From Takakia lepidozioides (lineage: Eukaryota; Streptophyta; Takakiopsida; Takakiales; Takakiaceae): DNA of 64,000 bases. The DNA lies in assembly GCA_030704615.1 (NCBI GenBank), contig CM060732.1:25606001-25670000 (forward strand), written 5' to 3'. Below are positions 22,560-34,134 of this stretch, in pieces. The notes under the pieces were generated by a model, which saw nothing but the letters and a program-made list of their open reading frames with translations, was not told where the DNA came from and searched no databases. The number at the start of each line of letters is the position of its first letter. Positions within the stretch are counted from its first letter, which is position 1. The position numbers were made by a program, and so were the translations under genes.

Positions 22560-24160
22560 GCTGATTTTGAACACCCCATCCCGGCGACGGATGAATTTCG
22601 GCGCCGAAATAAGGATGAACATACGCGTGAACAAAAAGAATTTCAGCCCAAAAATGAATTTCGGCGACGAAATAGGGATGAACTTACCCGTGAGCAAAAA
22701 AGAATTTCCACCGACGGATGAATTTCGGTGCCAAAATAAGGATGAACTTACCCGTGAGCAAAAAAAAATTTCCACCCGTGGATCAATTTCGGCGCCGAAG
22801 TAGGGATGAAGATACGCGTGAGTAAAACATTATTTCGACCCACGGATGATTTTCGGCGTCGAAATATGGATGAACGTAACCGTGAGCAAAAAGTTATTTT
22901 GACCTAAGGATGAATTTCGGCGCCGAAATAGGGATGAACATACCCAATATAAAGAAGGAATTTAAACCCACGGATGAATTACGGCGCCGAAATAGGGATG
23001 AACGTACCCGTGAGCAGATGGATGAATCACAATGTCGCAAAAGGGTTGAACAGGCAAGAATGCGGACGACAAGGGGATGGAACCATTGGATTGCGGCACC
23101 GTAATAGGAACGATCAGGCCCATCATGTCGAAAAAAAAACCCATACACACATACACAACCTCCTTCACTGATGAATTTCGGCGCCGAAATAGGCCAATCC
23201 TGAGGAACCACCACCCAATATATGTATATCAGCCCACGGATGAATTTCGGCACCGAAATAGTGATGAACATACCCGCGAGCAAAAAATTATTTCGACCCA
23301 TGGATGAATTTCGGCGCCGAAATAGGGATGAACATACCCAGGAGCTAAAAGTTATTTCGACCCACGGATGAATTTCGGCGCCGAAATAGGATGAACGTAC
23401 CCGCGAGCAAAACATTATTTCGACCCACGGATGAATTTCGGCGCCGAAATTGGGATGAACGTACCCGCGAGCAATACGTTATCTCGACCCACGGATGAAT
23501 TTCGACGCCATAATAGGGATGAACGTACCCGTAATCAAAATGAATTTAAACCCACGGATGAATTTCGGCGCCGAAATTTGGATGAACATACCCGTGAGCA
23601 AAAGTTATTTCGACCCACGGATGAATTTCGGCGCCGAAATTCGGATGAACGTACCCATGAGCACAAAGTTATTTTGACTTGCGGATAAATTTCGGCGCCG
23701 AAATTCGGATGAACGTACCCGTAATAAAAAAAGGAGTCGGCCCATCCGCAGAACGTGATAACCCGGCACTGTTGAAATACGGCGCCACAATAGAGTTGAA
23801 TAGGCCCATCTATAGAACGGAATAGCCCGACACAGATGAATTAATACATCATATTATGGATGAACATGTTAATCCCCATAGCGGGATAACCCGACACTGA
23901 TGAGTTGCGGCGCCGTAATAGGGATAAACGGGCCAATCCCGAGGAACGGAAAGCATTCCTGGCCTGGATGAGTTCTATTGTTGGATGAACTTCAGCGCCA
24001 TAAATTAGATGAACGGGGCTATCTTGAAGACGATAAAGAGCGCTTTGGATGATATGCGGTGTCTTTTTGGATGAATTGCGGTGCCGCAATAGGAATAAAC
24101 GGTCCTTGCCTGACACCGGTCGGCCCCTCCACTGATGAATTACGACACCGCAATATGAAT
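22560..24160. repeat. Satellite-like tandem array, ~64-bp unit with palindromic core
   Basis: About sixteen clear units start with GGATGAATTTCGGCGCCGAAA (near 22587, 22651, 22715, 22779, 22842, 22907, 22972, 23167, 23238, 23304, 23367, 23430, 23494, 23558, 23620, 23684). A GGATGAACGTACCCGTGAGC segment and TTATTTCGACCCAC follow. Spacing is 62-66 bp. The core TTTCGGCGCCGAAA is a perfect palindrome. Units between 22990 and 23165 and after 23750 are diverged. The repeated frame DEFRRRN-DERTREQ is a by-product of the unit, not a protein claim. Confidence 0.92.
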
Positions 24161-24164
24161 TAAC

Positions 24165-25500
24165 TGACCCAGATGATGGATGAACAATGACAGTGTTATA
24201 GGGATGATAAGTGACATTGCTATTTGATGACAAGTTTTATACATGGAATTTTTTCTACAAATTTGCATTTTTGTAATGGTTGTAAGACATGAAGTGCTAA
24301 TTTATGTGCCGCTGTAGTCGCTATTGCGGTGCCGAAATTGCGTACCGCGGTCAGTGAATATTGACCGTTGGGTTTCACGTCGAGGTGTCCGTGTCTTTGG
24401 ACTTACAGATTTAGGCTAAGAAATCTAAGTTCGGTAGCATATAATAGTGTCGTAATTGTAATATATCCTGGTTTCATTTGGAATTGGATGACTTATAGAC
24501 CTGGCCCAGAGTCCTCACAAGTCCTCATAATGAAATATGGGTACGAGAATTGGCCGATGAGGTTGTCATCTGAAAACTTTCCAACGAATCCTCAGACGAA
24601 GGATTAACGTCGCATTTACTATGACTTGTTCATGATAGACCTTTTGTCTGCGTAGCAGCCACTTTAATATCGGACCTATCCAATTGGGTTCAATGTCATC
24701 TTTTCTTCTCTGCATACGGGCCGGTTGCGTTGTCATTATTGGAATGTGTGTGGTCTGTGACAGGGTGACAGAGAAGCGTAAAAACGCACATGGCACATAT
24801 GTTGTGTTGTATAGAGTGCAAGAAGTGGGACTTGCACCTCTGAAGGACTTTAAAACAACCATCAATCCGGAGTTGTTAAGGAAGTCAGAGGTGAAAGTAG
24901 GCCACACCTAGTACGCCGGCTTACCTTGGACACCATGGTCGAATACATCTCTTTGGTGAGATTCAGCCATCTTTCCGGTTAGTCCCCTTGCATGTTACCG
25001 TCTTTCGACCACCTGGATCCCTAACCAATTGCTTGCATTTGCACTGCAGAGCTCCATAAAAGACAACTTGGTCTACACAAAACGAAAATCATTGAGAGTG
25101 AGATCCCCAATAAGACCCAGGCCCTCGTCCGGGATGCCATCGTCCTTGCAGGCAGCGGTCGCGGACCAAGTACAGATCCAAAGTTGTCAAGTCTATAGCG
25201 ATCCCTGACCCAAGCCTTTAAGAGACAATATTGTCAGAGATAGCAAAGCACTACTCAAAAGGAGGTTTACTATTTCATGAGGAGAAACCATGAGCCATGA
25301 GCCATGAGCCGCATGAGCGGTGAGCCAAAGTCTAAGACACGCGGTTTTCATGAGCGGACTCCTCCAAATTTGGAAATGTGGCAGATTAAAAACGTATTAA
25401 AATAATAGTTTTTTAAATTTGACCTTGCCGTTTTTAGAAGTTCCAGATCTTGTAATGCGGCGAAGATGTGTCGTCAGTAACAATTCCGCTCATGGTTTTT
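24165..25500. other. Region without recognised gene
   Basis: Flank of the satellite followed by mixed DNA. A short cluster of ATGAGCCATGAGCC words occurs at about 25288-25325. A 75-codon ORF (24684-24911) has no recognisable motif. Confidence 0.45.
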
Positions 25501-25519
25501 TAGATCTGCTCATGGAAAT

Positions 25520-27516
25520 GACTAGCGCAGGTCATGCATCAAGTTATAGGGCTCAAGTTCATCGGTAAATCTCATGGTCGTAGACTTCATTTTCAGAATT
25601 TGAGGACGTTTCGCTGTAGTGTTAACTATTTTGACTGCTGACACTTTTGGTCGCATCACTAGTGACGGGGGGCTAGACCACAAGTCAATGAGGAACAGTA
25701 TGCAACGGAGTGGACACCTTACCCAGAGAGTCACTCCCTTCAAATACCACAGATTTGCCCTTCCTAATACTGGCTTCATTCTCATTGTGAAGAGTAGTAG
25801 CAATTTTTGTCACATCATCCTGCACAACTTGAAAATCCATTGGTTCTTTGTCCGAAGATGAAGTAGGTGTAACCTCTGGAATTACCTCTTTCGGCGCTCG
25901 TACCGGCATCTCTCGTTGTTGGCGAGTCATCACCACACATGTGTTCTCCTCACGTTCTTCCTCTTTTGGCATGCTTGACAGTTCGGCGTGTATCCAATAC
26001 ACATTAGGTTGCGATGGTAACTTCTACGTGACTGGACCAGAGGAAGTCCCTGCTTGTGGAAGAGGTTGTGTGGATGTCGATGCTTGATTGGACCCTTGAT
26101 TCCTCTCATCCTGGGATCGTCGTCATGGAAGTTGACTTTGCGTTTCCTGCATCACATGATTTGTAAATGACACCCTAGGCTGATGACTGAATTGAGATTG
26201 CTTTGGGAGATTGGAATTTGGATTTCTTTGTAATATTTGCAGAGCAAAGTACATCCCGTGTTGGGGTGGTAAATTTGCCGGAGGCACCTGATTATATTGA
26301 TCAGGAAATGACGCTCTTTGACCTCGTAGATTTTGATCAACTTGCCATTGGGTTGTATGTTTTGGCCTCTCAATATTTCTCGTTCGACAGTGCTCCAAAT
26401 GATGACCTATTAGACCACAATGAAGACATGTGACATCGTTCCAACAATCTTCTGTTCTATGACTGGACCGACCACACTTTCCACATGGCGGATAACGGTT
26501 TCGTGGCCTATACCCCTGTTCTGGTGGAGGATTCTGGGATGGAAGAGGTCCCATTTCCTGGATCGGGTTGGGACAATGTTGGGGATCATGACTTGACCCT
26601 CGACAATTATATCACCATAACTTGGACGCATTAGGACCCGTCTCAGCTAATGGAACCTGAGTATCATTGTGATGGACATAACTGGAAACCTGCTGATCAA
26701 TGGCACTAACTCTATCCCCCATGGACTCAACAACTCTCAACACAGATGTTAGTTGTTCCTCAAAATGTCCCATCCGATCATTGCTAGTGGATCTCGTATA
26801 TGATTCAGCAGGAACTGACGGAAAGTGCCTTGTTGGGTTTGAGGGGGTGGTGGTAGCCACCAAAGGCATTGCAGATGTCATCGTGGCAGCAGGAACCATC
26901 CCTAGTCATTGTCGGTTTGTAATAGGGCGGGGGAGGTGCCTCCAAAACTGTAAGCGTTGGGTTAAATCGCAATGTATGAAGGAAGCGTCATCTCTGGCAT
27001 CTTCGCACGTTGTACCTGACGATGCATGTTGTCATGTTCTTTCCCTGAGTTGATCGCATCTGCTAGTGTAGCAGGTCTCTGTTGTAGCACAAACAAGTGA
27101 ATATCCTCTCGTAACCCACTCAGAAAACAATCTTTCAGAACCCCATCATCCAAGGGTGCTAGAGGATTCTGTAATCGCATGAGTTCTTTGAAACGCGTCT
27201 CAAAATCAGCAACTTCCTCATTTGGTCCCTGTCTAATTCTAGCAAGGGCCATAAGAACACTTGTAAACTGATGTACTGCTCTGAAATGATTTAGAAAAAC
27301 ATCTCTAAATTGAGCCCAATGTTGAAATGAACCCTCGTGTTGCTGCCGATACCAAATCAACGCTCTACCCCTTAAAATCGTAGGGAACCAGATCAACCAA
27401 TAAGCATCATCCAAAGCCTGATTGGAGTAACAGCTTTGGATAAAGTTTTTGATATGATATTCAGGGTTTTCATGTGGTTCACCAGAAAACCAAGGCAAGT
27501 GACCCGGTAGTGGCAA
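25520..27516 (-). mobile_element. Ty3-type LTR retrotransposon gag remnant
   Basis: From 27516 on the minus strand a retrotransposon Gag core is readable: PWFSGEPHENPEYHIKNFI, LRGRALIWYRQ, FRDVFLNHFRAV, QGPNEEVADFETRFKEL and DGVLKDCFLSGLREDI. A low-complexity stretch follows, then two CCHC zinc knuckles at about 26395-26490 (CGKCGRSSHRTEDC and CLHCGLIGHHLEHC) that would bind the element RNA. The frame is broken near 26960 and 26555. The segment from 26000 to 25520 looks like the gag-protease linker (VYWIHAELSSMPKEEEREEN). No protease, reverse transcriptase or integrase follows, so the element is truncated. Confidence 0.82.
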
Positions 27517-27519
27517 TCA

Positions 27520-28650
27520 AGCCAACCCTGCTGGCACCACGATTGGGATATCCGGAGCAAGCGGTGCTGGTGGAGGTGCTGGTGTCGGCGGTGCCTGTGG
27601 TGGTTGTGGCTATGCCATTGGACCTCCTAGGCCCAGCGGTGGATTAGATGTTGGACTACGGGGTCTAGCTGGGCTTAAAGGTGGAGAGGATATTGAGGAT
27701 TCAGAACCTTCAGAGTCCCGTCCGTTCAGATCTATATTCAGGTGATCTATGGGTTGATTAACCGAAGTCTCATCCGTTTTTTCTTCAGATGTTGTTACTC
27801 GAACTGTACTTCTAGGTAATTGAAAAAATCTTTCTCTAATTGTTGCGCGAAATATTCTACGTCTAAGTCTAGGATCTGTCCCTCCGGAATCTAATACTAG
27901 GATTGTGATGGGAGCTAGAAGCAGAATTCGACATTCATCTTTGCTAGTTGGTTTATCATGTTAGCGTCGCCTACACTATCAAGGCTCCCATCCCCTAATT
28001 GACACGAGGAGATAGTGTGGTAATGTCATTTGTACTATTCTCTCAAGTGACACATCCAATTGTTGCTACCATTGTTATTTCTGCACAGCCATTTTCAATC
28101 GTTGAGAATACTTCATAAAACAATTTATCATCAAAACAACAAGCAAGATTTTAAAGAATTCAAAACAGCTAGTCTAACTCCCGGCAGACGCACCAAAAAT
28201 ATGTCAACTATTAATATGCACCCATTAACAGTTGCATACTTAATTTAGGGTTCGTGTTAGACAGCCCCAAGGGTGCTGCTAGTGTGGATTATAATTTTTC
28301 TATGTTATAAGTGTTTGCGTTTGTAATTTATAACCAACAGTTAGCACTAACTCATTGACGTATTTACGAAAACAATAGTCCAGAAATAAGTAATGTGAAT
28401 GTATAATTACCCTCGATATAAAGGGTTATGGTTATTTTAGAGGAGAGATATTCTAGTGTAAATCAAAAATAATAATTTCAATTAACCAACTTTATTATTT
28501 CTTTTTCCTTTTGAATAATTTTATGTATATGTTTAAAAGATAGAGATATTGATTTATTTAGTTTTTACTAGTACCCATTAATTTAGGTGAGTCAAGAATA
28601 TATAATCAATTAGATCATTCTAAGGAAAAGATTAGCTCAATAAACAATCT
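27520..28650. other. AT-rich region without recognised gene
   Basis: It probably includes 5' flank of the gag remnant; minus-strand Pro/Gly-rich frames at 27530-27660 may be Gag N-terminus. 28473-28566 is one copy of a dispersed repeat whose inverted partner is at 63428-63528. Confidence 0.45.
28473..28566 (+). repeat. Dispersed AT-rich repeat, partner of 63428-63528
   Basis: It contains TTTATGTATATGTTTAAAAG and ATAGAGATATTGATTTATTT preceded by CTTTATTATTTCTTTT. The reverse complement recurs near the far end of the window with only a few differences over about 90 bp. Confidence 0.8.
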
Positions 28651-28660
28651 TAGTAGAACC

Positions 28661-28773
28661 AAAAATTTAAAAAAAAAGCAAAATTAACTACAGGGAGCAG
28701 TGCCGCTAAGGGAAGTTAAACCCCCCAACCTCAGAGGTGCAGAAGAAATCCCTAACCGACAGACCAAAATATA
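28661..28773 (-). repeat. tRNA-derived SINE, diverged copy
   Basis: Read on the minus strand it ends with CTGTAGTTAATTTTG and a T-rich tail, as the better copy 190 bp away does (ATGTAGTTAG then T-run). A weak B-box (GGTTTAACTTCC) lies about 50 bp before the tail. Confidence 0.5.
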
Positions 28774-28852
28774 TTTGTTAGAATACCAGCAGTGATCTAA
28801 CTACTTATACACATATGCTCTAGGACCTATCCAAACAATCTTGAAAAAAATA

Positions 28853-28962
28853 GGGAAAAAAAAAAAAAAAACTAACTACATGGGAATGGTGTAGGAACAG
28901 GGTTTGAACCTCCGGCTTATGTTGCACAAGTAACTTCCTTTTCCACTAAACCCAAGTACCAT
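28853..28962 (-). repeat. tRNA-derived SINE with A and B boxes
   Basis: On the minus strand a polymerase III A-box-like word (GGGTTTAGTGGAAAAGG, about 28937-28954) is followed some 35 bp later by a B-box (GGTTCAAACCC, about 28900-28911). These are the internal promoter of tRNA genes. The remainder does not fold as a full tRNA and runs into ATGTAGTTAG plus a T-run, so a short SINE is more likely than a tRNA gene. Confidence 0.6.
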
Positions 28963-28969
28963 TCTTGAA

Positions 28970-29766
28970 AATCTCTTAGTGTATTAACTACTTTAAACGA
29001 TTGTTTCAAAACTTCCAACTATGCAACGCTTCATCTCCCTGAACATGAACAGACACCACCAAAACGTCTCTGGCGTTATAGTTATCAAACGCAAGTGCAT
29101 GCACAGGCGTCTAAGCGGTTAAACGGATTGAAAGCGGTCTGCCATGAGTGGTTGCAGTTTCTCTCAGGTGTTCACTCTTAGAATATGTCGTTGCACAGGC
29201 AGCGACTTAGCAATCGGAGTAATGGTGTATGCGTTATTACGTAATACAGAAGCGTGAGATAAAATGAAGAGGAATACTAGATATTCTTCAAAAAAAAAAT
29301 TATGCTAAGATCTAAACAATCAACGGGCGACGAATCTGTGGAATAGCCGTAGTATCTGAGGGTTAGACCATAAACAAGTGCCACGATCCCTGATCCAAAG
29401 GATATCAGCAGTACCAAGCTGAAAAGAAGAAGAAAATTACACACAGGATCGATTAACACCAACTCCTAGTGATGCATAACCAGTGAAGCGTCAGGAAATA
29501 CATTGCCACTTCACACCCATAATCGTCCCCTTCTTCCATTAAGACGAGCGGCGTAGATCAATGCGGGAGACCAAGCTTCAAACATCTGGCTGGCCCTATG
29601 ATTCATCGTGCCACCACCTATTTCTAATGACGCCTGAATTACATAAAGATGTGACTATTGAGTTCTCAAGGGCCACATACCCCTTATTCTTTGATTTCAG
29701 TCTTTCGTTCGCAAACAACAGGTCTTATCTCCAGTTCCGCTCATCCACCGGTCACTGACAATAGCG

Positions 29767-29802
<36 letters not shown>

Positions 29803-30880
29803 AAATAATAAATAAATTGCAGACCAAGTACTCTCTACCCACCGTTGGAAACTAATAAGTACTAAACTGATATGATCCAGCCTATTATACAAGACGTTTG
29901 AGATGATAAGTTTCCGAAAAGAGATGCGATTGGAAATAGATGGTGTGCAGGAATAATCAAAGAAAATCTAGACACTGAAGCACTCTAATTCAAGAAATAC
30001 AACTCCGCCAATCCGAGTCACTAGAATTTCGTGGAAATCCAATGTGAAGACTCACAAATTTGACAACCAACAAGACTGATGCATACTTCAACTGGAATAC
30101 AACGGTGGATCAAGTGCACACACACCGACCAGTTCGGCTTCACCGACCAGAGACGTAAATAACGCTGAACGCTGGACTGCAGGCTGCTAGGCACCACAAC
30201 TAGGAACCAGAGTTCATTCTCTGGTTCTATCTTCAACTAAACTACCTAGTTTTGGCAAAGGGGGAATGGGAGGCAGAGAGAGAGCGAGAGGGAGAGAGAG
30301 TGAAGGAAGAGCGAGAGAGGGATTAGATTGTGATCGCTCGGTCCTTCCGCCGGTTGTTTTATAGCAGCTCGTCATCCTCTCATTGACTCCATCCGTCCAA
30401 CTATTTTGACAGATGTCATCCATCCGTTTTAAATAAATAAATAAAGCACCAATGATGTAGGTTAGGTGCATTTAAGCACCGACACCTAGTTAAAAATATT
30501 TAACTAATTCTTCCTAGAGTGTCCATTAATATAATATAAGATCTTTTTATTTTAATCCGTTAGATCTGTCATCTCCATCTGGACAGACTAGATCAAGCCA
30601 CGTGTTTATCATCCATCTGTTGTCATTGTCATCCATTTTATTTTTGTCATCCAGCCGGTAATCTCTCATCCATCCGTTGATTTCATCCGTCTGTAACTTT
30701 CATCCCTCCATAATTTGCATCCATCTTCCATCCTGGGACATGACCAACTTAAGTTTGGTACATGAGCCGTTTTAAGTCCTCATGAATGTTGCTCCTCATC
30801 CATGTCATTCATCCGTTTGGAAAGTGGGGATAGCTACCCTTGATCAACCAATATCCAGCGGTTCACATTTATCCTTGTTT
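28970..30880. other. Region without recognised gene
   Basis: Mixed DNA with a TTA microsatellite at 29768-29801 and a GAGAG-rich patch at 30270-30325. Repeated CATCCATC/CATCCGT words occur at 30550-30830. No exon recognised on either strand. Confidence 0.5.
29768..29801. repeat. (TTA)n microsatellite
   Basis: About eleven uninterrupted TTA/ATT units, followed by ATAAATAA words. Confidence 0.9.
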
Positions 30881-30884
30881 TCCC

Positions 30885-31500
30885 ATTAGTTCCCTTTCCC
30901 GTGCTATGTTGAGATCGGGGAGAGGTTCCCATGCTTGAAGTAGCGAGTTGTAGCGCTTGATTGCTTTGAGAGTCGTCTATTGGTGAGACTTCTAGTACAA
31001 ATAGACATATTTGCTCCCATTTGCTGAGTTAAAAAGACATCGATCTTGAATCATTCTTGGCGTTGAAGACTATTCGTTGAGTTCTAAATCATACCTCCAT
31101 ACCATGTAGCCTCTAGGGTACTGTCCGCAAACCAAAAGCTGAGTTCCTATAACTGCCGACTCCTTGTCAGAAACTTCAAAGGTATAATCCACAGGGTAGT
31201 CTGGCAGACAACGCCATCGCGTACTAACGGAATCAAACGCCCACCATTTCCGTGCACTTATGAGAGGCTGTACATTGTGTGCAGGCCCAGCCAGCATGTA
31301 AACCCATTCCTCCTTGATCCCTACCCATTTGCGAGTCTCAAAGATGTCGTTGCAGCCTTTGTCATCAACCACCGCTAGCGCATTCTGCCATTTCTTACAA
31401 CCACCTTTCAACGGTAAATAATAAGAGCGAGGCACCCGTGCAACGCATTCTAGTGTCATGGTCTGTCAATCCCGGAATCAAGGAGTTGTCTTTCGACTCT
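30885..31500 (-). pseudogene. F-box/kelch-repeat protein pseudogene
   Basis: F-box/kelch proteins are substrate receptors of SCF ubiquitin ligases. The minus strand gives a plant-type F-box (LECVARVPRSYYLPLKGGCKKWQNAL), broken by a one-base shift just upstream, where IPGLTD is out of frame. Then come IFETRKWVGIKEEWVYML, and kelch blades WWAFDSVSTRWRCLPDYP and LLVCGQYPRGYMVWRYDLELNE. After a TAG at 31070, where Trp is expected, the same frame continues as SSTPRMIQDRCLF, KYVYLY, KRYNSLLQAWEPLPDLNIARE with two more in-frame stops. Later blades are missing. Confidence 0.82.
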
Positions 31501-31672
31501 ACTCCAGAACTGCCATTGATAGAATTCCATTTTATTTATGATTTCTTACTATGATTTCGTACTAAACTTCATAAAATATATACTAATGTACATAAAATGT
31601 GCTATTCTAAATTATGATCCAAAAAATTGATCGACATGGCTTCTTGCGAAGCCTACAAAGCATGTACATCTG

Positions 31673-32368
31673 CTATGTTTCTATAGAGGCATCATCTGAG
31701 TCGATGCTGATCAGTTTTGAGGAGCCAGGGTAACAGGGGCAATATATGGGAACAGAGGCAGTCCAAGCAAAGACACTTGATTCAAGTCCGTCCTTGATGA
31801 TGGCTGCACAATGACCGTGTCCAGCAGACCCTTGCAACGCGGCCTGTTTGTGACACTTACGAGCCCTAAGAAACCATCCGCTTTGGCACGAGAAGATGGC
31901 TTCTGAGTCGGATGCCGTTGGCCAGTGGTGAAACTCAGCATGCATGGAATAGTTGTTAGAGAACCCTTCACGCAGAATAGACAGCTCGAGGTGGTAGCAA
32001 TCCTTCATAAAGGGCGGGAGCAGGCACACGACTGTGGCATTTGATATACCAGAGTGAACACGCATTGCACATACCAGCTCGTTTTGTTTGGGGGTTGCAG
32101 TACTTGTCGATAGGAGGACGAGCGTAATGAAGAGGCCACTTGCTGGAGTATGCAGGGCACGCTTGAGGGGTGTGGTAGCACGGGACCATCTCGTGAAAAT
32201 GTTGTGTTGAGGCTCGACCGGTGAAAACCACTCAGAAAACTTCAAAAAAAAACTTAAAAGATGCGCCATAAGCAGGCTGTAGCGAGTGTTGACTGAGCGT
32301 GAGAGGAAGCAAGAAGAATGCTGCACATCAGCACAGAACACAAGAGTTGGGAGCATGGCGGCGGCCAT
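31673..32368 (-). CDS. Unrecognised 231-codon ORF
   Basis: An uninterrupted frame, Ser-rich and moderately hydrophobic, with a possible N-terminal hydrophobic stretch (MAAAMLPTLVFCADV) and several Cys. I recognise no domain. Length alone makes a chance ORF less likely here than elsewhere, but codon evidence is weak and no intron-exon pattern supports it. It could be exon of an unknown gene or noise. Confidence 0.25.
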   Translation of the reverse strand: MAAAMLPTLVFCADVQHSSCFLSRSVNTRYSLLMAHLLSFFLKFSEWFSPVEPQHNIFTRWSRATTPLKRALHTPASGLFITLVLLSTSTATPKQNELVCAMRVHSGISNATVVCLLPPFMKDCYHLELSILREGFSNNYSMHAEFHHWPTASDSEAIFSCQSGWFLRARKCHKQAALQGSAGHGHCAAIIKDGLESSVFAWTASVPIYCPCYPGSSKLISIDSDDASIET

Positions 32369-32704
32369 GGCTGCGTGTGGAGATAGGGCAAAATGGCGGC
32401 ACCGCTAGAAAGAGAGTGACATAACAGGGGAAATAGAGCAAAAAGTGGCAAAACCTAGGAGTGCTAGTTTAGCAGGCTATTTAGTAGAGGATAGCGTGGG
32501 AGAGCGGCGCTCCACCCTCCCGCGTGAAGACGAATTTTTGGATGAACCTATTTATAATTAATACTCTTGCTTTATTCCAATAGTCACTTAGTGATGAGGT
32601 TGTTATCCTAAGCAACAATAATCTATGGATGACAGGGCTTGTAATCTAGCCAATCAGTTGTATGAGGACACCTGTCCTAGTGATTAGCCATTTGGCATGC
32701 CTAT

Positions 32705-32830
32705 TTAAGCAAGGGCTTTGGGCCCTCGAGCGGTGGTGGATTTGATCTCAGACTGTGTACGACTGATGTGTTTGTGTACATGATGAGTTAAAAAAGTGTG
32801 ATGAATGTGAAGCTTCATCGAGTCCTCCAC
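32705..32830 (+). repeat. LTR segment (R-U5-like) of outer Ty3 element, left copy
   Basis: TCAAGCAAGGGCT-like sequence through GAGCGGTGGTGGATTTGAT, AGACTGTGTACGACTGATGT, TTAAAAAAGTGTGATGAATG and GAAGCTTCATCGAGTCCTCC. It matches 45722-45847. The remainder of the LTR upstream is not shared with the right copy. Confidence 0.8.
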
Positions 32831-32996
32831 TAATCGTTACCTTCAACGAATGATACTAATCATTGCAAGAGATTGGCTGTGGCAGGGAGAATAAGGTACA
32901 AACGCCAGGGCGAAATGGCGGCGTTTCTAGCTCATTCTTTTATGTGACTCCGTTGCTAACCTGTAAAACTTGAGAGCATTGTTCCTGCTGTGAGCC

Positions 32997-33770
32997 ATGG
33001 CGTCGTCCTCTGAATCTATTCCTATCATCGCAGAAGTTGTTGCAGAGCGAAACTTTGAGCTAACCTTCATTCATGAGCTGCATGAGCGCTTGAAATATGA
33101 GGACATTTGCAGATGTACAGCGTTTGACGAAGGGGAGCCGTGGCCTAGCTCGAGGATATTGAGCTTGACACTCCCTCGGATTTCTGGGTCAAAAAGTTTG
33201 AATAAGAGGCGGCTGAAGAGGCAGCCAAATTAGTTCCACTACGGCCCATAAGCTAGAATAAAACGCAAGGTCAACAGGGCCCTGCAAGGTGCTTGGGCGG
33301 GGAGGTTACTCCAAGTGCTGCATGCAGTTGAGCTTTGGCAGAAGTTGCCTCTTCCGGTGATCAAAGAGCGCATGAGCGCTGACGAATTGTTTAGCTGCCA
33401 CAACTCGGCATTCCGTAGTTCACTGACACCAGAAGTGAACTTGCAATTTTCGCTTTTCCTAACAAACCTAGCCCTTTTAGGTTGTGGGAGTTCATCAAAG
33501 GGGGTAGTGTAATCATTTTTGCCAATCTTCACCCTAGTGGGATGACTGCGCCCGAATCCGAGCCTACTTGGGAAGAAGTGGTGGTTGGTGTGTTGGAGCA
33601 ACGCTTCCCTCATAGCGGCACTAACATTGTCGTCTTCCCTAGAAGAAGCTTCAAACAACAACAGCTGGGGTTGAGCAATTTGGCGGAAGCCTCTGAGTAT
33701 CCTCCTCACACCCTTGTGGTGAAGGAAAAGACAATTTCATGGAAACGTATGACTTCATGACCGAAGATGG
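32997..33770 (+). other. Leader or degenerate gag region of outer Ty3 element
   Basis: It lies between the left LTR segment and the first clear Gag homology. 32997-33233 is an open frame beginning MASSSESIPIIAEVVAERNF that may be the start of Gag. 33482-33760 is another open stretch. No domain was recognised. Confidence 0.35.
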
Positions 33771-34134
33771 TTTCACAGCTCTATTTATATGACTATATCA
33801 CTACATGTGTCATTTTGAAGGCACATACAGGAACAGTATTCATCCATTGGATGAGCTCATTCATCAATGATCAAAGTGCAAAAGGTTAAAAAAATTCAAA
33901 AAGTTGCTTACAAGTAACAAGTTAGGGTGGTAACAAGTTGCTTCTCACTCATGCATGTATTTACAAGAGCTATGCTAGAAAAAGAGGCTGATGAGATGGT
34001 AGGGTTGAGCGAGTTAGAAGCCCGTGCTACTAGAGAGAGAGACTTGTCTGCTCTGAGAGAGAGAGATGATCATGGAGAGTCTACTGGAAATGTTCAAGAA
34101 TGAAATGCTAAAGTTGCATAGGAACCAGATCTAG

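Noticed and set aside
22567-23688. Repeated DEFRRRN-DERTREQ protein encoded by the tandem array
   Set aside because: The peptide repeats only because the DNA unit repeats. Frames change between units on both strands, and the DNA palindrome, not the peptide, is conserved.
22587-23700. TTTCGGCGCCGAAA as an E2F-type binding site array
   Set aside because: The core GGCGCC does not satisfy the E2F consensus with CGCG or CCCGC in the centre, so the resemblance is superficial.
28853-28962. Functional tRNA gene
   Set aside because: A and B boxes are present, but the arms do not form a full cloverleaf and the sequence runs into a T-rich SINE tail.
31673-32368. Secreted Cys-containing protein
   Set aside because: The 231-codon frame is open, but I see no confident signal peptide, domain or codon support, so no function is claimed.
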